A DNA stretch of 64,000 bases, taken from Streptomyces sp. NBC_00510. GTDB taxonomy: Bacteria; Actinomycetota; Actinomycetes; Streptomycetales; Streptomycetaceae. Below are positions 7,546-16,197 of the stretch, in pieces. The position numbers and the translations under genes were made by a program. The notes under the pieces are model-generated. The model had not been told where the DNA came from. It did not search any database and was given only the letters and a program-made list of their open reading frames with translations. Position 1 is the first letter of the stretch. The number at the start of each line of letters is the position of its first letter. Location: NCBI GenBank assembly GCA_036013505.1, contig CP107851.1, forward strand, positions 8,790,001 through 8,854,000, in the 5' to 3' direction.

Positions 7546-8055
7546 TCAGTCCTCCTCGCCGAACTCGGCGGCATCAGGAAAGACGTGAGTGCTGATGTGT
7601 CCTGACAGCCATCCGACCAGGAACTCGACCGCCCCCACAGGATGGGCGTCGTAATACCAGCCTCGCGGATTCCAGCAGACGACCGTCCACTCGTCCGGCT
7701 TCCTGTCGGTGAGCCAGCACACGCGGTCCCCGTTGTCGGTTCCTGCCCACGGCAGGAGTCCGCCCGGCTCCGGGTAGAAGGGGTACGGACAGTCTTCGGG
7801 GTGGCTGTCCCGGAAGTTGCGTTCCTGGTCCAGCAGCCGCTTCGCAGGGCCGACGAGCAGGTTCCGTCCGCCGAAGGGCGTCAGCGGCGTCAAGAACTCG
7901 GCGAAGTGGTAGGCCCCATAGCCCTCGACCAACTGCTTGAAGTCCGCGGGGAGTTCCCTACCAAGTGCTGCCTCCACCTCATTCCAGTCTCCGTTCGCCC
8001 ACAGTGGTTGCGACGGCGGAGGGACGAGGCGGGTGAGGTCGTCGAGCGCGGTCAT
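7546..8055 (-). CDS. SMI1/KNR4 family protein
   Basis: The 169-residue protein starts at ATG 8055 (MTALDDL). The SMI1/KNR4 layout is visible: an early helix with W..VEAALGRELPADFKQLVEGYGA, then FLTPLTPFG, a Glu/Arg-rich helix, GLLPWAGTDNGDRVCWLT and a C-terminal FLVGWLSGH segment. In bacteria this fold often serves as an immunity protein against contact-dependent or polymorphic toxins. No toxin gene is nearby, so it may be an orphan immunity gene or have a household role. Confidence 0.85.
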   Translation of the reverse strand: MTALDDLTRLVPPPSQPLWANGDWNEVEAALGRELPADFKQLVEGYGAYHFAEFLTPLTPFGGRNLLVGPAKRLLDQERNFRDSHPEDCPYPFYPEPGGLLPWAGTDNGDRVCWLTDRKPDEWTVVCWNPRGWYYDAHPVGAVEFLVGWLSGHISTHVFPDAAEFGEED

Positions 8056-8128
8056 GGGGTTGAGCTTAGGGGTGAACGTCACGCCCGCCGATTGAGGGCG
8101 CAGTGCACGGAGCCACCGGTTCAGACCG

Positions 8129-9160
8129 CTACGCGTCCAGGTCCACGGACAGGTATGAGGACAGCGCGCGGAGGAAGTCGGGCGCGTCGAAGATCGCTCC
8201 GGCGGAGGCGACACCGACTGTCGTGGTCCGTCCCGAGAGGATGCGGTCGACCGCTTCCACGACCAGCGGCGCGGTGACGGCGTAGATGTCCTGGCCCTTC
8301 GCCGTGGCGCGCCGTTCGTCGCCCTTGGAGCGCACGACGACGTCGACGAGGAAGGTCTGCGCGGACCGCCCGCGCTCGTCGACGGGGGCCGGCGACGGTG
8401 TGTCCGGGGATGCCAGGTCCGTGGCCGCCTCGGTCGTCATGTAGGTGCGCACTTCGGGGATGGACAGGTGGCTGGGAACGGTGACGACGTCAGCCATGGT
8501 GAACTCCCCGATGACGGTGCGCGGGCCCATCGGGTCGGGGAAGGGCCACGTCAGGGTCGGCGGGGCGTCGTCGCGGTACTCCAGCTGCCCGTTCGTGAAA
8601 CGGACGCGTCGCCCGCCCCGCCGCTGCCGGGAGACCGCGCCCGCGGCACGCGTGCCGGCGGTGGGGTGCCAGCTGTTCAGCCCGTACGCGACGTGTGCCT
8701 CGTCCGCCGCCGTCCAGTCGCCCATGGCGGCGGTGGTCAGCAGGTCGCCGAGGCCGCCGTAGAAGGCCATGGCAGGGACGATCACAGTCCCCGCCGCGCG
8801 GGCGCGGCCGTTGAAGCGCGCGAACGTATCGGCGTTGGCCTCGATCTCGGCGGCCACGTCCACGTACGGGATTCCGGCGCGCAGTGCCGCCTCGATCACG
8901 GGGGCGGCGGTCGTCGCGAAGGGCCCGGCGCAGTTGACCACGGCAGCCGTACCGGCAAGTGCGCGGTCGAGGGAGGACGGGTCGTCGACCGACGCCTGGT
9001 GGGCGTCCAGCCCGGGTCCGGATGTCGCGAGCTCCTTCAACTTGTCGGCGTCGCGCCCGGAAAGCACCGGGACGAACCCGCGATCCCGCAGATGTGCCAC
9101 CACGAAGCGCCCGGTGTGTCCGTACGCGCCGAACACCGCCACCTTGAGCCCTGAACCCAT
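8129..9160 (-). CDS. Saccharopine dehydrogenase-like NAD(P)-binding enzyme (trans-acting enoyl reductase type)
   Basis: A GGGGGAGGAA ribosome site precedes the ATG at 9160; the product has 343 residues. The N-terminus has a Rossmann motif VFGAYGHTGRF (about 9-19), then NCAGPF and GIPYVDVAAE, as in the saccharopine-dehydrogenase/trans-acting enoyl reductase family. Members use NAD(P)H on acyl or amino-acid-like substrates; the true substrate cannot be read. It is divergent from a GlxA-type AraC regulator, with an inverted repeat between, so control by that regulator is likely. Confidence 0.85.
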   Translation of the reverse strand: MGSGLKVAVFGAYGHTGRFVVAHLRDRGFVPVLSGRDADKLKELATSGPGLDAHQASVDDPSSLDRALAGTAAVVNCAGPFATTAAPVIEAALRAGIPYVDVAAEIEANADTFARFNGRARAAGTVIVPAMAFYGGLGDLLTTAAMGDWTAADEAHVAYGLNSWHPTAGTRAAGAVSRQRRGGRRVRFTNGQLEYRDDAPPTLTWPFPDPMGPRTVIGEFTMADVVTVPSHLSIPEVRTYMTTEAATDLASPDTPSPAPVDERGRSAQTFLVDVVVRSKGDERRATAKGQDIYAVTAPLVVEAVDRILSGRTTTVGVASAGAIFDAPDFLRALSSYLSVDLDA

Positions 9161-9239
9161 GGGTTCCTCCCCCGTATGGGAATGATCCGTTGCGATCGGC
9201 CGAGGAACATCCTGTCCGGGGCGGGCACCGGAACGTGAG

Positions 9240-9274
9240 TGTCCGGAACGCCATGCCCCGTACAATTCCGGACA
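9240..9274. promoter_or_regulatory. Inverted repeat between reductase and GlxA-type regulator
   Basis: TGTCCGGAA (9240-9248) and TTCCGGACA (9266-9274) form a perfect 9-bp inverted repeat with a 17-bp spacer. Further half-sites TGTCCGG (9213-9219) and CCGGAAC (9229-9235) lie closer to the divergent gene. The second arm touches the regulator's ATG at 9274, so binding there would block its own expression. Confidence 0.55.
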
Positions 9275-10236
9275 TGGGCACTGTGGCGCTGGCCGTTACC
9301 GACGGGATGCTGCACTTCGAACTCTCCCTCGCGTACGAGGTCTTCGGCTCCGCCCCGGACGGCGTGGCAGGTCCTTGGTACGACCTGGTCGTCTGCGGGC
9401 CGGGCGCCGTGCGGGCCGGCCGGTTCGCGCTGGAGCCGGATCACGGCCTCGACCGGCTCCCGGGCGCCGACACCGTGATCGTCCCGGGCTGGGCCGACGT
9501 CGACGAGGACCCGCCCGCCGAACTGGTCGACGCGGTGCGCGCGGCGCACGAGGCCGGCGCGCGCGTGGCCTCCCTGTGCACCGGCGCGTTCGTACTGGCG
9601 GCCGCGGGCCTGCTCGACGGGAGGCGCGCCACCACGCACTGGGCGCACACCGAGGTCATGGCCGCCCGCTACCCGAAAGTGACGGTGGACCCGGACGTCC
9701 TCTACGTGGACAACGGCAGCGTGCTCACCTCCGCGGGCAAGGCCGCCGCCATGGACCTGTGCCTGCACATCGTCCGCTTGGACCACGGTTCGTCGGTCAC
9801 CAACGCCGTCGCCCGCCGCCTGGTCGTGCCACCTCACCGGGACGGCGGACAGGCCCAGTTCGTCACGGCCCCGGCGCCCGCCCCGGACAATCACCCCCTC
9901 GCCGAACTGTTCCCCTGGGTGATCGAACGGCTCGACCAGCCCCTGACCGTGGAGGACCTGGCCCGCCGGGCACGGATGAGCTCACGGAACCTGGGACGCC
10001 ACTTCCGGTCGGTGACCGGCACCACGCCACTGCAGTGGCTGCTCACCCAGCGGATCCGCCACGCCCAGGTGCTGCTGGAGACCACCGACGACAGCGTCGA
10101 CTCCATCGCGGCGGCCACCGGCATGGGGACCGCCACAACATTGCGCCGGCACTTCCACCGCACGGTCGGCGTGCCTCCCGACACCTACCGCCGCACCTTC
10201 CGTCTGCGCAGCCGTCCCGCCCCGAACGGCAGTTGA
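9274..10236 (+). CDS. GlxA-like transcription regulator (DJ-1/PfpI domain plus AraC helix-turn-helix)
   Basis: This 320-residue protein has a DJ-1/PfpI-like sensor domain (about 1-190, with the elbow SLCTGAF at about 100-106) followed by two AraC-type helix-turn-helix units (about 220-310: LTVEDLARRARMSSRNLGRHF, then IRHAQVLLETTDDSVDSIA in pieces). ATG 9253 would add seven residues and is possible. Such proteins activate neighbouring catabolic genes in response to an unknown small molecule. The divergent reductase gene is the likely target, and the inverted repeat in the gap the likely binding site. Confidence 0.9.
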   Translation: MGTVALAVTDGMLHFELSLAYEVFGSAPDGVAGPWYDLVVCGPGAVRAGRFALEPDHGLDRLPGADTVIVPGWADVDEDPPAELVDAVRAAHEAGARVASLCTGAFVLAAAGLLDGRRATTHWAHTEVMAARYPKVTVDPDVLYVDNGSVLTSAGKAAAMDLCLHIVRLDHGSSVTNAVARRLVVPPHRDGGQAQFVTAPAPAPDNHPLAELFPWVIERLDQPLTVEDLARRARMSSRNLGRHFRSVTGTTPLQWLLTQRIRHAQVLLETTDDSVDSIAAATGMGTATTLRRHFHRTVGVPPDTYRRTFRLRSRPAPNGS

Positions 10237-10290
10237 CCGCCGTTGCGCGAAGACGGACCCCGGAGCCGGCGCCCGGCCTCCTGAGCCGGG

Positions 10291-10941
10291 TCACATGGCC
10301 ATGGCCTGCGGCTGCTTGCCCACGAGCGTCAGGAATTCGTCGGTGGTGAGGATGGCGTGCGCGTACGCGGGACCGTTGATGTCGAACGTCGCCTTCATCT
10401 CGTCCCAGTTGAAGGCGCCGATGGCGTCGCGGATGAGCGTGACGTGGTAGCCGAGTTCCTGGCCGAAGCGCGCGGTGGTGTCGACACAGGTGTTGGCCTT
10501 CATGCCGATGAAGATGACCTTCTGGATGCGGTGTTGCTTGAGCAGCATGTCCAGGTCGGTGTTGGCGAAGCCGCTCGACGCCCAGTGCTGGCGCATGACC
10601 AGCTCGTCCTCGCGCGGCACGAAGTCGGGGTGCCACTCGGCTCCCCAGCTGCCGGCGGCGAAGGTCTGCCCCTGCACGACGCGCTGCTGGGTCGGGGAGA
10701 GGTGGTCCCACGTGCGGTAGTCGTCGGGTGTCGTCTGGTGGTGAGGCACGATGAAGACGTGGAAGCCCAGGTCACGTGCCGCACCGAGCATGGCGCGCAT
10801 GTTGTCGAGCAGGCCGATGCCTTCCGCCACCTCTTTGGCGGCCGGCCACAGCTTCCCGCCCTCGGACAGGAAGTCGTTGTACGGGTCGATGATCAGCAGG
10901 GCCGTCTCGTCCGGCGCGTAGGTGTTCGCTTGGACGTCCAT
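10291..10941 (-). CDS. Isochorismatase-family cysteine hydrolase
   Basis: GAGGAAACG precedes the ATG at 10941; the product has 216 residues. Catalytic features: Asp19 in LLIIDPYNDF and Cys152 in GMKANTCVDTT, with a W-rich central loop. It is a distinct branch from the hydrolase at 4156. Members hydrolyse amides, carbamoyl compounds or isochorismate; here the substrate is open. It converges on the GlxA regulator, with a short CCCGGC/GCCGGG hairpin (10272-10290) in the gap that could end transcription from both sides. Confidence 0.85.
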   Translation of the reverse strand: MDVQANTYAPDETALLIIDPYNDFLSEGGKLWPAAKEVAEGIGLLDNMRAMLGAARDLGFHVFIVPHHQTTPDDYRTWDHLSPTQQRVVQGQTFAAGSWGAEWHPDFVPREDELVMRQHWASSGFANTDLDMLLKQHRIQKVIFIGMKANTCVDTTARFGQELGYHVTLIRDAIGAFNWDEMKATFDINGPAYAHAILTTDEFLTLVGKQPQAMAM

Positions 10942-11393
10942 CGTTTCCTCGCTCCTGTCTCGTCGCAGATGCCGGCACCTGCGCACCAATGTGACCGATG
11001 AGGTTGAAGTGCACTCCCTTGGCTGAGGACGGGGCTCTTCGCTTGGTGCGTCGCGATGGAGTGAGCACATCGCGAGCGTCGTGACACGGCGCACCCGGCT
11101 TGGAACCCGAATACGCGACGTGGGAAACGCCGTGATGCCCGAAATCTCAGTCTAAAACGGTGCCGATGAGCCCGCTCTCCGCCGGTTGTGCGGGTGATCA
11201 TGCGTCCCGCGGCTCACGGTATCGGCGCACATGCAGGCGCTCCGAGGGGGCGTAGACCGCATCGCCGAACGCGCTGAGCCGGTCATCGACCGGCGCTCTG
11301 GGCCATGTAAACGCCCAGCTCAGGGAGCTGCCCTGACCTTGCACGAGGAGGGCGCCCCATCCGGCCCGTCGCAAGACGACCGGCGGTCGCCCC
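10942..11393. other. Intergenic, no clear gene
   Basis: This stretch upstream of the hydrolase has lower GC at its centre and must hold its promoter. A 70-residue minus-strand frame (11198-11410) ends in a plausible coding-like tail but has no ribosome site or motif, and I do not call it. Confidence 0.3.
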
Positions 11394-11507
11394 TCAGGCG
11401 AGGTGCTCACCGAACCAGGCGAGGGCGGTGGCGCTCGCCTGCTCGAACCGGCCGACGTACGGGTCGAAGCGCCCGCCGGGGATCAGGCGCAGCCGCTTCC
11501 GTCGCAC
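11394..11507 (-). pseudogene. 3' end of a lost alpha/beta hydrolase
   Basis: Reading to the TGA at 11396-11394, the last codons give KRLRLIPGGRFDPYVGRF and end in ALAWFGEHLA. This is the typical last strand, catalytic-His neighbourhood and last helix of dienelactone-hydrolase-like alpha/beta hydrolases, with Arg where the His (GGHFDPY) usually stands. The frame is closed by a stop at about 11514, so only some 35 codons remain. Confidence 0.55.
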
Positions 11508-11610
11508 ACGATCTCACCGACCTCGTTCGGTGAGGAAACTCCTACAGGTCGACGATCCGACGCCGCCGGGGCCGATGCTTTTACGCTGGTCCGCCGCTCA
11601 AGGCGTTCGC

Positions 11611-12312
11611 TCAGGAAGCCAGCTGCGGGTACAGGGCGGCGGGGCCCGCCGCCAGGCCCGCCTTGACCTGGCGGGACAGATCGTCGGCCAGCACTTCATA
11701 GGCGTCGGATTCGATGCCGTCCAGCGCCTGCTCGGCGACGCTCTCCGGCGACGACTTCGGGGCGTCGATGTGCGCCGCCAGGTCGGTGTCGACGTAACCG
11801 ACGTGCAGCCCGGTCACGTTGACGCCGCGTGGCTTCAGCTCCAGGCGCAGCGAGTCGGTCTGGGACCACAGCGCTGCCTTGGAGGCGCTGTAGGAACCGG
11901 CGAGAGCGACCCAGGACAGGACGGAGTGCACGTTGAGCAGGTGGCCGCCGCCGTTGGCCTCGATGATCGGGGCGAAGGCCCGGGTCATCTGCAGGGGGCC
12001 GTAGAAGTTCGTCTCGAACTCGCGGCGGACGTCGTCCACCGGGGCGGTCAGGAAGGACGCCGCCACGGCCGCCGCGGCGTTGTTGACCAGGATGGTGACG
12101 TCCTGTGCCTGTGCCGCGACGGCGGCGACCGACGCGGGGTCGGTGACCTCCAGGGGCAGTGCGACCGCGCCGGGGTGGGTGACGCTGCGGGGGTCGCGGG
12201 CGGTGGCGTAGACCTTCTTGGCGCCCCGGGCGTACAGGGACTCGACCAGGGCCTTGCCGATGCCCCGGCTCCCCCCGGTGACGAGAACGGTCGAACCTGC
12301 GATTGCGGTCAT
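11611..12312 (-). CDS. Short-chain dehydrogenase/reductase (SDR)
   Basis: The 233-residue protein shows the classical SDR marks: TGGSRGIG (about 12-19), NNA (about 77-79), catalytic Ser in NVHSVLS and YSASK (about 141-145). It oxidises or reduces an unknown alcohol/ketone with NAD(P). It is divergent from a TetR regulator; two 14-bp palindromes lie within 75 bp of the start, so it is almost surely repressed by that protein. Confidence 0.92.
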   Translation of the reverse strand: MTAIAGSTVLVTGGSRGIGKALVESLYARGAKKVYATARDPRSVTHPGAVALPLEVTDPASVAAVAAQAQDVTILVNNAAAAVAASFLTAPVDDVRREFETNFYGPLQMTRAFAPIIEANGGGHLLNVHSVLSWVALAGSYSASKAALWSQTDSLRLELKPRGVNVTGLHVGYVDTDLAAHIDAPKSSPESVAEQALDGIESDAYEVLADDLSRQVKAGLAAGPAALYPQLAS

Positions 12313-12346
12313 GAGCTGCTCCCAGTTGCGTTGCGGCCGACGGTGG

Positions 12347-12384
12347 AAACCGATCGGTTTTCTGTACCGTAAACCGATCGGTTT
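12347..12384. promoter_or_regulatory. Two identical 14-bp palindromic operators (TetR sites)
   Basis: AAACCGATCGGTTT occurs at 12347-12360 and again at 12371-12384, centre spacing 24 bp, in the gap between the SDR and TetR genes. Perfect symmetry and duplication in a divergent gap are the hallmark of TetR-family operators. An A/T-rich core with TACCGT between them likely forms part of the promoters. Confidence 0.85.
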
Positions 12385-12418
12385 CTCCCTGGCAAGCAGC
12401 GGGCGTAGCCTGTGGCGT

Positions 12419-13033
12419 ATGACTTCGACCGCACGGGCCTCGTCCGATTCCGCGGCTGCGGCTGCGGCTGCGGCTGCGACGAGCCCAAGCCGTGAGCGGC
12501 TCCTCGACGCCGCAGCCGCGCTCTTCTACCGGGAGGGCGTGAACATCGGCGTCGAGGCGCTGTGCCGGGCGGCCGGAGTCTCCAAGCGGTCGATGTACCA
12601 GCTCTTCACGAGCAAGGACGACGTCCTCGCGGCCAGCCTGGAGCGCGCGGGGTCCCGCTACCTGGCCCAGCTGCTGCCCGCCCCCGGGGCCGACCTGCCA
12701 CCGCGCGGCCGCATCATGCACGTCTTCGAACGGCTCGAGTCGCTGTCCGCGTCGCCGGAGTACCTGGGCTGCCCCTTCCTGGCGACCGCGTTCGAACTCA
12801 AGGACCCCGTCCACCCCGCCAGGGTGGTGGCGCGACGCTACAAGGACGCGCTCACCGACTTCTTCCGTGAGGAGGCGAGCCGCGGTGACGCGCATGATCC
12901 GGATGTGCTGGCCCGCCAGCTCACCATCGCCTTCGACGGATCCAGCTCCCGCGCCGTAGCCCAGACCCAAGGTCTGGGCGGGCTGGCCGTCGCCACCGCC
13001 GCGGCCATGCTGGACGCGGCAGGCATGGCCTGA
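12419..13033 (+). CDS. TetR-family repressor
   Basis: The ATG at 12419 gives 204 residues. After a low-complexity Ala run (about 11-20) comes the TetR DNA-binding domain: RERLLDAAAALFYREG, then VEALCRAAGVSKRSMYQLF (about 45-65). The rest is a helical ligand domain with Cys in EYLGCPFL. No clear ribosome site is present and the ATG may lie near the transcription start. The operators upstream suggest it represses itself and the divergent SDR. Confidence 0.92.
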   Translation: MTSTARASSDSAAAAAAAAATSPSRERLLDAAAALFYREGVNIGVEALCRAAGVSKRSMYQLFTSKDDVLAASLERAGSRYLAQLLPAPGADLPPRGRIMHVFERLESLSASPEYLGCPFLATAFELKDPVHPARVVARRYKDALTDFFREEASRGDAHDPDVLARQLTIAFDGSSSRAVAQTQGLGGLAVATAAAMLDAAGMA

Positions 13034-13085
13034 GCGCCCGCGCGCCCTCGGGCCCTCAGGCGCGAAGCCCGCGGACCGTGGGGTG

Positions 13086-13694
13086 TCAGTGCAGTGCGAC
13101 CTCGCCCGCGCGGACGGCCCGCATGGCGCGCTCGACGGTCTCCTGGTTCTCACCGACCGGAGCCACGTAGTCGATGACGCCGCGCGCCGCGTCCGCCCCG
13201 AGCGTCCGGCTGATCACCCATGCCGCGAGGTACTGGGACGCCAGGCAGCCGCCCGCCGTGGCGATGTTCCTCTCGGCGTGGAACGGCGCGTCCAGCACGG
13301 TGACGCCGCAGGCCTCGACGAAAGGCCTGCTCTTCTTGTCGGTGCACGCCGGCATGTCACCCAGCAACCCGAGGCGCGCCAGCACCAGCGCGCCGGAGCA
13401 CTGCGCACCGATCAGCTGTCGCGAAGGGTCGAGGGGCAGCATCGAGAGCAACCGGTCGTCGGCGACCACGTCGCGCGTCCTCACGCCGCTTCCGATGAGT
13501 ACGACGTCGGCCTCGCGCACGAACTCCATCGGGCGCTGCCCGGTCACCTCGACGCCGTTCATCGACGTGACCACCGGCGTCGGTGTCGTGATGAAGGCCT
13601 CCAGGCCGTCCTTGCGGCACCTGTTGATCAAGGAGGCGGCGATGAAGCTGTCGAGCTCGTTGAACCCGTCGAACGTCACCACGGCTACCTGCAT
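13086..13694 (-). CDS. DJ-1/PfpI family protein
   Basis: AGGAGTTGCG precedes the ATG at 13694, giving 202 residues. The fold is marked by the start MQVAVVTFDGFNELDSF, a Glu-region and the nucleophile elbow GAQCSGALVLARLGLL with Cys. It is the stand-alone form without a DNA-binding domain. Family members act as glyoxalases, deglycases, amidases or stress chaperones; which applies here is open. It converges with the TetR gene. Confidence 0.88.
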   Translation of the reverse strand: MQVAVVTFDGFNELDSFIAASLINRCRKDGLEAFITTPTPVVTSMNGVEVTGQRPMEFVREADVVLIGSGVRTRDVVADDRLLSMLPLDPSRQLIGAQCSGALVLARLGLLGDMPACTDKKSRPFVEACGVTVLDAPFHAERNIATAGGCLASQYLAAWVISRTLGADAARGVIDYVAPVGENQETVERAMRAVRAGEVALH

Positions 13695-14019
13695 CGCAAC
13701 TCCTCTGGGCATCGGCGACCGCCAGAAGTCAGCGGGTTTTCACCAGAGCCGAGTCTAGGAGGAGGCGGAGGACCCGGCGTATGGCGGTCGCCACACGGCC
13801 GAGGGCCCCCGCTGTCCTTCAGGCCCGGGCGATTCCGTGAGTCCGAGGTCAGGGCTTGTCCGCATACCAGTGAGAACCAGGGCGAGGACAGTCCGCACGA
13901 TGGTCCGCATGGCCGGCACCGTAAGTGCCACAGCTCAGCTGGGGGAGGGGGCCACCTCGACACCGCCCTGCGGGTGAGGCGGGGGATAGATCTGCCTCCT
14001 CGCGTGGCATACGGCAGGG
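13695..14019. other. Intergenic, no gene seen
   Basis: The stretch includes an AGGAGGAGGCGGAGG purine run and no supported frame. It must contain the promoters of the DJ-1 gene and of the gene at 14020. Confidence 0.3.
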
Positions 14020-14445
14020 GTGAGCGAAGAACCAGAGGCACAGCGGGAGCCGCCGGACGCCGCGCACCGGCGTCCGGCAGGGGTGGACGACCTGACGGTC
14101 GAGGCCCTCGGGTCCTTGTCGAAGGCTTTGGAGACCACCGAGCGCGCCCGCGGGCACCTGTACGGCTTCCACCAATTGACCGGTACCGCGGACCTCGAAT
14201 TGGACCGCGCTGTGCGTCTGCTGCGGGAGGCCGGTCATGGGTCACAAGCCGACGCCGTGGAGCGCGAGATCCTCGGGCGGAACGTCATCCCCGGGCATTG
14301 GACCTTTCAGATCATCGAGGCCTACAACCGCACGTACTACCGACCGTTCGTGGATCTGGAACGCCGCCTGCTCGCCGAACTCGCCGAGGGGCGCGACCAT
14401 CTCTACGAAGCGGAGATGAAAGCGGCGCGCCATCGCTGCTGCTGA
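14020..14445 (+). CDS. Conserved hypothetical protein
   Basis: This 141-residue frame from GTG 14020 has good codon bias and a protein-like, mostly helical sequence after a Glu/Pro-rich first 25 residues. The core reads LSKALETTERARGHLYGFHQ, AVRLLREAGH, then IPGHWTFQIIEAYNRTYYRPF, and ends with a helix and CC. It looks like a family widespread in actinobacteria with no known role. No operon partner. Ribosome site is weak (GGCAGGGG). Confidence 0.65.
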   Translation: MSEEPEAQREPPDAAHRRPAGVDDLTVEALGSLSKALETTERARGHLYGFHQLTGTADLELDRAVRLLREAGHGSQADAVEREILGRNVIPGHWTFQIIEAYNRTYYRPFVDLERRLLAELAEGRDHLYEAEMKAARHRCC

Positions 14446-14821
14446 ACTGAGCGCAAGTAGGTGCATCCTGGAGTGGTGGCGACCCCACGTCCGATGAGAC
14501 ATGGCCCGTGAGTGTGGGGCCGCCCCTCACCCGATTGCCCCTCTCGACTGGCAACCGTGGGTGGCGAGAGCAAGGCTTGGCTTCGTGCTTGAGGGTCCGT
14601 CGACCTCCCCCAGACGTCCCCTCGGCCGAGAGCCGGGCCCCCGCCGCTGTGAAGCGCCGGGGGCCTGTCTCTTGAACCGCCGACACGGGTGAGCCGCCTC
14701 AGCGGCCGCGAGCGGTCGGCGCGTACGTTCGAAGGGCGACGAGGCCGGCACCCCGCTCCCGCCGCCCTGACCGGCCCCGTCCGCGCGGATCACCGCCGGC
14801 CGCTCTGCTGAGGAGCCGGCG
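14446..14821. other. Intergenic, holds a terminator only
   Basis: Between converging genes at 14020 and 14822. Apart from the hairpin at 14636-14665 I see nothing supported here. Confidence 0.35.
14636..14665. terminator. Hairpin terminator between converging genes
   Basis: GGCCCCCGCCGCT and AGCGCCGGGGGCC pair over 12 of 13 positions around a GTGA loop. The T-tract is weak (TGTCTCTTG), as is usual in high-GC actinobacteria. It can serve both converging genes. Confidence 0.6.
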
Positions 14822-15631
14822 TCAAAGCTGTCCGTTCAGCCGCGCGCGGTGCGCCGCGGCCGTACGGTTGCGTGCTTCCAGCTTGCGCATGGCCGACCGC
14901 AGGTACGTCTTGACCGTCTCCAGGCTCAGCCCGAGGCGGTCCGCGATCTCCACGTTGCCCGCCCCCACTTCCACCAGCCGGAGCACGTCGGTCTCCCGGG
15001 GCGAGAGCAGCGGCTTCACCTCACCGCGCGCCGACTGACCTGACAGGACCTGCTGGATCCGCACCAGCCGGGCACGCAGCGCGGGGTCGCCCGTGTCGCG
15101 GATGACGGCGGCGAGCTCGGCCAGTGCGCCGCGGGTCTGCGGGGAGCCCGCCCCGGGGGTGAAGCTCAGCCGGTCCTCGACGTCACGCCGCAGCTGGTCG
15201 GCCACGACGGCGGCGGTGCGGAGCGCCCGCTCGCCGAGGGGACTCCGGCCGCGCACCGCGCCGTACAGGACGCTTCCGACCTCGCCCCGGATCAGCACGG
15301 GTACGGCGAAGACGGAGGTGAGGCGCTCATCCCGTACGACCCGGTCGTACTCGTGGGTGATCGCCATGGTGGTGAGGTAGTCGTTGACCCGAAGCGGAGC
15401 ACGGCGACGCAATACGCACCCACCGAGCCCCTTGCCCGACTGCACGACCAGTCCACGCAACGAGTCGCCCACCGTGCCCAGGAGACAGTCGAGCACCAGG
15501 CACAGGCCCTTGACGTTGTGCCGAGTGGTGCCTCCGAGGGCGACCGGCACGCCGGTCGCCTCCCGCAGCCGTTCCAGCCACTCGGGCAGCAGCGCGTCCA
15601 TCAGCTGCCGGGCCTCAATACGTTCGTCCAC
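14822..15631 (-). CDS. LuxR-type regulator with GAF-like sensor domain
   Basis: The 269-residue protein has a GAF-like domain (about 10-165; GKGLGGCVLRRRAPLRVNDYL and VFAVPVLIRGEVGSVLYGA are typical) and a C-terminal LuxR helix-turn-helix (about 208-265; LLSPRETDVLRLV and LGLSLETVKTYLRSAMRKL). Architecture matches the Streptomyces regulators that sit beside acyl-CoA or degradation genes. Its promoter region shares a motif with that of the thioesterase-patatin-FadE operon at 18247, so it may control that lipid operon; this is inference. Confidence 0.88.
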   Translation of the reverse strand: MDERIEARQLMDALLPEWLERLREATGVPVALGGTTRHNVKGLCLVLDCLLGTVGDSLRGLVVQSGKGLGGCVLRRRAPLRVNDYLTTMAITHEYDRVVRDERLTSVFAVPVLIRGEVGSVLYGAVRGRSPLGERALRTAAVVADQLRRDVEDRLSFTPGAGSPQTRGALAELAAVIRDTGDPALRARLVRIQQVLSGQSARGEVKPLLSPRETDVLRLVEVGAGNVEIADRLGLSLETVKTYLRSAMRKLEARNRTAAAHRARLNGQL

Positions 15632-15650
15632 CGACCGCTACCCGCATCGC

Positions 15651-15706
15651 AGTAGTAGCACTACTCATAAGCCTCATAAAAAATGATAGCGCCTGTGCCC
15701 TGTCAA
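15651..15706 (-). promoter_or_regulatory. LuxR promoter region with inverted repeat
   Basis: TTGACA on the minus strand (15706-15701) lies over the end of the GNAT gene. Downstream is an A/T-rich tract and an inverted repeat AGTAGT-AGC-ACTACT (15651-15665). The bases 15657-15670 (AGCACTACTCATAA) match 18014-18027 at 12 of 14 positions. Confidence 0.45.
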
Positions 15707-16197
15707 GCGGCGTGCGGGGTGAGACTGCCGCGTACGGTCACCGTCGCGCCGCTGCGCTCGAGCCGAAGGTCCGGCATCAAACGACGGAGCCACTCCAGCA
15801 CGAAGCGGTTCTCGCCGAGCACGTCGCAGCACACCTGCGTGCAGTCCAACGCTTCAAGGGTGCTGCCCAGTTCACGCACCAGCCGGCGACCGATCCCCCG
15901 GTACCGGTACGCCTCGGCGACGACGATCCCCACGTCGACGGTGCGCTCGCCGGTGCGGGCCGCCATCACGTGCCCGACGACCGCGTCCCCGTCCAGGGCG
16001 AGCAGGACGAACTGACGGGGCGTGACGGTGACCAACTTCCGGACCAGAGCGGGGCTGACATGCCGGATGGGAGAGAAGAACCGCCGGTGGTGGCTGTCCA
16101 CGGACAGCCCGGCCAGGAACGCGCCGACCGACTCGCCATCCTGGTGGCGGGCCTGCCGCACGGAGATCCGGTCCATATGTTCCGACTCGGCCGCCAT
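15703..16197 (-). CDS. GNAT-family acetyltransferase
   Basis: The 164-residue protein carries the GNAT signature: VDVGIVVAEAYRYRGIGRRL (acetyl-CoA pyrophosphate loop, about 88-107), preceded by VVGHVMA and followed by a beta-strand with TQVCCDVL and the helix NRFVLEWLRRL. An ATG at residue 8 is an alternative start. It would transfer an acetyl group to an unknown amine. It lies just upstream of the LuxR gene on the same strand, and the LuxR promoter overlaps its end. Confidence 0.85.
   Translation of the reverse strand: MAAESEHMDRISVRQARHQDGESVGAFLAGLSVDSHHRRFFSPIRHVSPALVRKLVTVTPRQFVLLALDGDAVVGHVMAARTGERTVDVGIVVAEAYRYRGIGRRLVRELGSTLEALDCTQVCCDVLGENRFVLEWLRRLMPDLRLERSGATVTVRGSLTPHAA

Noticed and set aside
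11198..11410. 70-residue minus-strand frame with a coding-like end
   Set aside because: No ribosome site, no motif, and it overlaps the clearer hydrolase remnant in another frame.
14020..14445. Toxin-antitoxin reading of the small hypothetical gene
   Set aside because: No overlapping partner and no toxin or antitoxin motif.
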